Shown in pieces: positions 4,875 through 6,248 of a stretch of DNA of 6,248 nucleotides. Below the pieces are notes generated by a model. The model was given only the letters and a program-made list of their open reading frames with translations, did not search any database and was not told the origin of the DNA. How positions within the stretch are numbered: the stretch's first letter is position 1; every line of letters begins with the position of its first letter. The translations under genes and the position numbers were made by a program. This DNA is from an uncultured Collinsella sp. (lineage in GTDB: Bacteria > Actinomycetota > Coriobacteriia > Coriobacteriales > Coriobacteriaceae), in the NCBI GenBank assembly GCA_900549085.1, contig URMO01000097.1, forward strand, positions 1 to 6,248. The letters are read 5' to 3'.

Positions 4875-6176
4875 ATGGATCAGACGCAGACGAGCGACGA
4901 CGCTCCCCTGCTCACGCACAGCACTCCCCAATCGGAACAGACCACGCTCTTGGCTCAGCAAAAACCTCTCGTGACTATCGTGCACGCCTCGGTCGGCTCG
5001 GGCCACAAGGCCGCCGCACATGCGATTGCGCAGGCATTCGACCTCATCCGCGGCACCAATGGCATCCCCGAGGATGTTGAGATTGAAGTGCTCGATATCC
5101 TTAATTTTGGACGCATAAAATTCGACGGCAACAAAACGGCCGCCTCGTTTACCGGCGCCACGCGCCCAATTTATGACTTGACCTGGCGTTATACCCTTAC
5201 CGGACACCTGCTTTGGGGCGGTGGCACGGCATGGTCGCGCATCATGTTCCCCGCATTTAACGAATACGTTCGAACTCGCAGGCCCATTGCCGTGGTAGCC
5301 ACACATATCACGGCAGCCAACGTCGCCGTCGGCGCGCGCGTCATTACGGGCATCGACTATCCCGTCATTTGCGTACCGACCGATTACGAGGTCGAGGGTT
5401 GGTGGCCCCATAAGGACACCGACCTATTCTGCGTGGCAAACGAGTTTATGGCCGAGACACTTCGCCCCCGTAAGGTTCCCGAGACCAAGATCCGCATTAC
5501 GGGCATCCCCATTCGCGCCGGGTTTGATACGGACTACAATCGCGAGGAAGAACTCGAAAAGTTCAATCTCCCCGCAGACAAGACCATTGTGCTGGTAATG
5601 GCCGGCGCCAGTTTGCCTCAACCGTACGTTCGCTTTCGCGCGGAGATGGACCGCACCCTCCCCTTCCTGCGAAGCTTCGAGGACATGCACTTCGTCTTTT
5701 TGCCGGGCAAGGATGTCGAATATGCCAGCCGTCTCAAAACGCTCTTCGACGCCATGAAACTCGAGAACGTTACAGTTCTTGACTATGTCGATGACATGGC
5801 CGCGCTTATGCACGGCTGCGATCTGGCAATTCTCAAATCGGGCGGACTCACTGTTACCGAATGCCTGTGCGCACACCTGCCGATGATTCTGCTGGGAAAG
5901 TCGTATGGCCAGGAAAAGGCCAACACCACCATGCTCACCGGCATGGGTGCCAGCATGCATGTCACCACCGCACGCGAGCTGATCGTGACGTTGCGCCATC
6001 TCCACGATCATCCCGAGTCGCTCAAGGCACTGCTCATCAACGGCGAAGTCCTTCGCCGCCCACACGCAGCCGAGGATATCGCCATCGCAACCATGGAGCT
6101 TGCAGGAAAGCCCCAAAAGCGCAAGCGAGCCTTCTGCCACTTCTACTGGGGCGAAAAACCTGCGCATATCCGCTAG
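4875..6176 (+). CDS. GT28-type glycosyltransferase, MGDG synthase/UgtP-like
   Basis: The 433-residue product resembles processive or single-step diacylglycerol glycosyltransferases, which move a sugar from a UDP-sugar to diacylglycerol at the inner face of the membrane to make glycolipids. After a Gln/Thr/Ser-rich leader (1-30) comes the acceptor-side domain with ASVGSGHKAAAHAIAQAF (38-55), matching the GxGH-AA signature of MGDG synthases, and further conserved CVPTDYEVEGWW (166-177). The donor-side domain covers about 236-395, with MAGAS (242-246), DYVDDMAALMHGCDLAI (303-319), KSGGLTVTECL (321-331) and GQEKANT (345-351), the usual UDP-sugar-binding blocks. A basic tail KPQKRKR (412-418) could touch the membrane. 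The start is supported by AGGGGAG at 4862-4868. It is divergent from trxB. The fold is firm; sugar and acceptor are inferred, and MurG-like lipid II synthesis is unlikely because the N-terminal signature differs. Confidence 0.85.
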   Translation: MDQTQTSDDAPLLTHSTPQSEQTTLLAQQKPLVTIVHASVGSGHKAAAHAIAQAFDLIRGTNGIPEDVEIEVLDILNFGRIKFDGNKTAASFTGATRPIYDLTWRYTLTGHLLWGGGTAWSRIMFPAFNEYVRTRRPIAVVATHITAANVAVGARVITGIDYPVICVPTDYEVEGWWPHKDTDLFCVANEFMAETLRPRKVPETKIRITGIPIRAGFDTDYNREEELEKFNLPADKTIVLVMAGASLPQPYVRFRAEMDRTLPFLRSFEDMHFVFLPGKDVEYASRLKTLFDAMKLENVTVLDYVDDMAALMHGCDLAILKSGGLTVTECLCAHLPMILLGKSYGQEKANTTMLTGMGASMHVTTARELIVTLRHLHDHPESLKALLINGEVLRRPHAAEDIAIATMELAGKPQKRKRAFCHFYWGEKPAHIR

Positions 6177-6248
6177 CACCGGACTGTCCGCCGTGGCGCA
6201 GGCCGCCCACACATATCATTCCATGCTCAAACATTCTCGCTTCGCTTC
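6177..6248 (+). other. 3' flank of the glycosyltransferase gene, possible start of a next gene
   Basis: No terminator hairpin or T-run follows the TAG at 6174-6176. One frame is open to the edge with a GTG at 6193 and an ATG at 6223 (reading MLKHSRFA), either of which could open a downstream gene cotranscribed with the glycosyltransferase. Neither has a clear ribosome binding site, and the fragment is too short to assign. Confidence 0.2.

Noticed and set aside
4758..5411. Extension of the trxB frame to a 530-residue fusion protein
   Set aside because: TrxB proteins begin at the FAD-binding strand, there is a strong AGGAGGT at 4764-4770 for the inner ATG, and the extension is only the antisense of the glycosyltransferase gene.
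5424..6212. 262-codon open frame antisense to the glycosyltransferase
   Set aside because: The plus strand encodes conserved GT28 motifs over the same bases; the antisense translation shows no family features and no ribosome binding site.

Overview
The window looks like a chromosomal housekeeping segment from a high-GC Gram-positive gut actinobacterium of the Coriobacteriia, most likely Collinsella or a close relative. I infer this from GC-rich codon use, strong AGGAGG-type ribosome binding sites, a Coriobacteria-style secreted NlpC/P60 protein with an Ala/Pro linker, and the mix of Actinobacteria-like and Firmicutes-like families (a DegV protein and a DUF1836 regulator). No similarity search was possible. 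There are six complete genes and one 3'-truncated gene. I see no mobile element, CRISPR array, tRNA or rRNA.

Left part (1-1939, + strand): the tail of an unidentified gene, then apt (adenine salvage), then a secreted cell-wall hydrolase with a CwlO/PcsB-like coiled coil and an NlpC/P60 catalytic domain. The gaps are only 38 and 32 bases, and the run ends at a strong intrinsic terminator (1901-1939), so these genes look like one transcription unit.

Middle part (1940-3660): a DegV-family fatty-acid-binding protein (+) with its own promoter converges on a DUF1836 MerR-like regulator (-). They are separated by a GC-rich hairpin terminator. The promoter regions of these two genes share a CTAG-rich motif (CTAGTTTT-N2-ATAC, 12 of 14 bases identical) and both contain CTAG inverted repeats. 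This suggests that the DUF1836 protein controls both itself and degV, and it is the most interesting signal in the window.

Right part (3661-6248): a short intergenic stretch with a 15-codon ORF of unclear meaning, a hairpin terminator for trxB, thioredoxin reductase trxB (-), and divergent from it a GT28/MGDG-synthase-like glycosyltransferase (+) that probably makes a membrane glycolipid. The last 72 bases hold no certain feature.

Overall the content is ordinary: nucleotide salvage, wall remodelling, lipid handling, redox and glycolipid synthesis. I do not see a convincing new multi-gene system. The possible DUF1836-degV regulatory circuit is the part worth testing.
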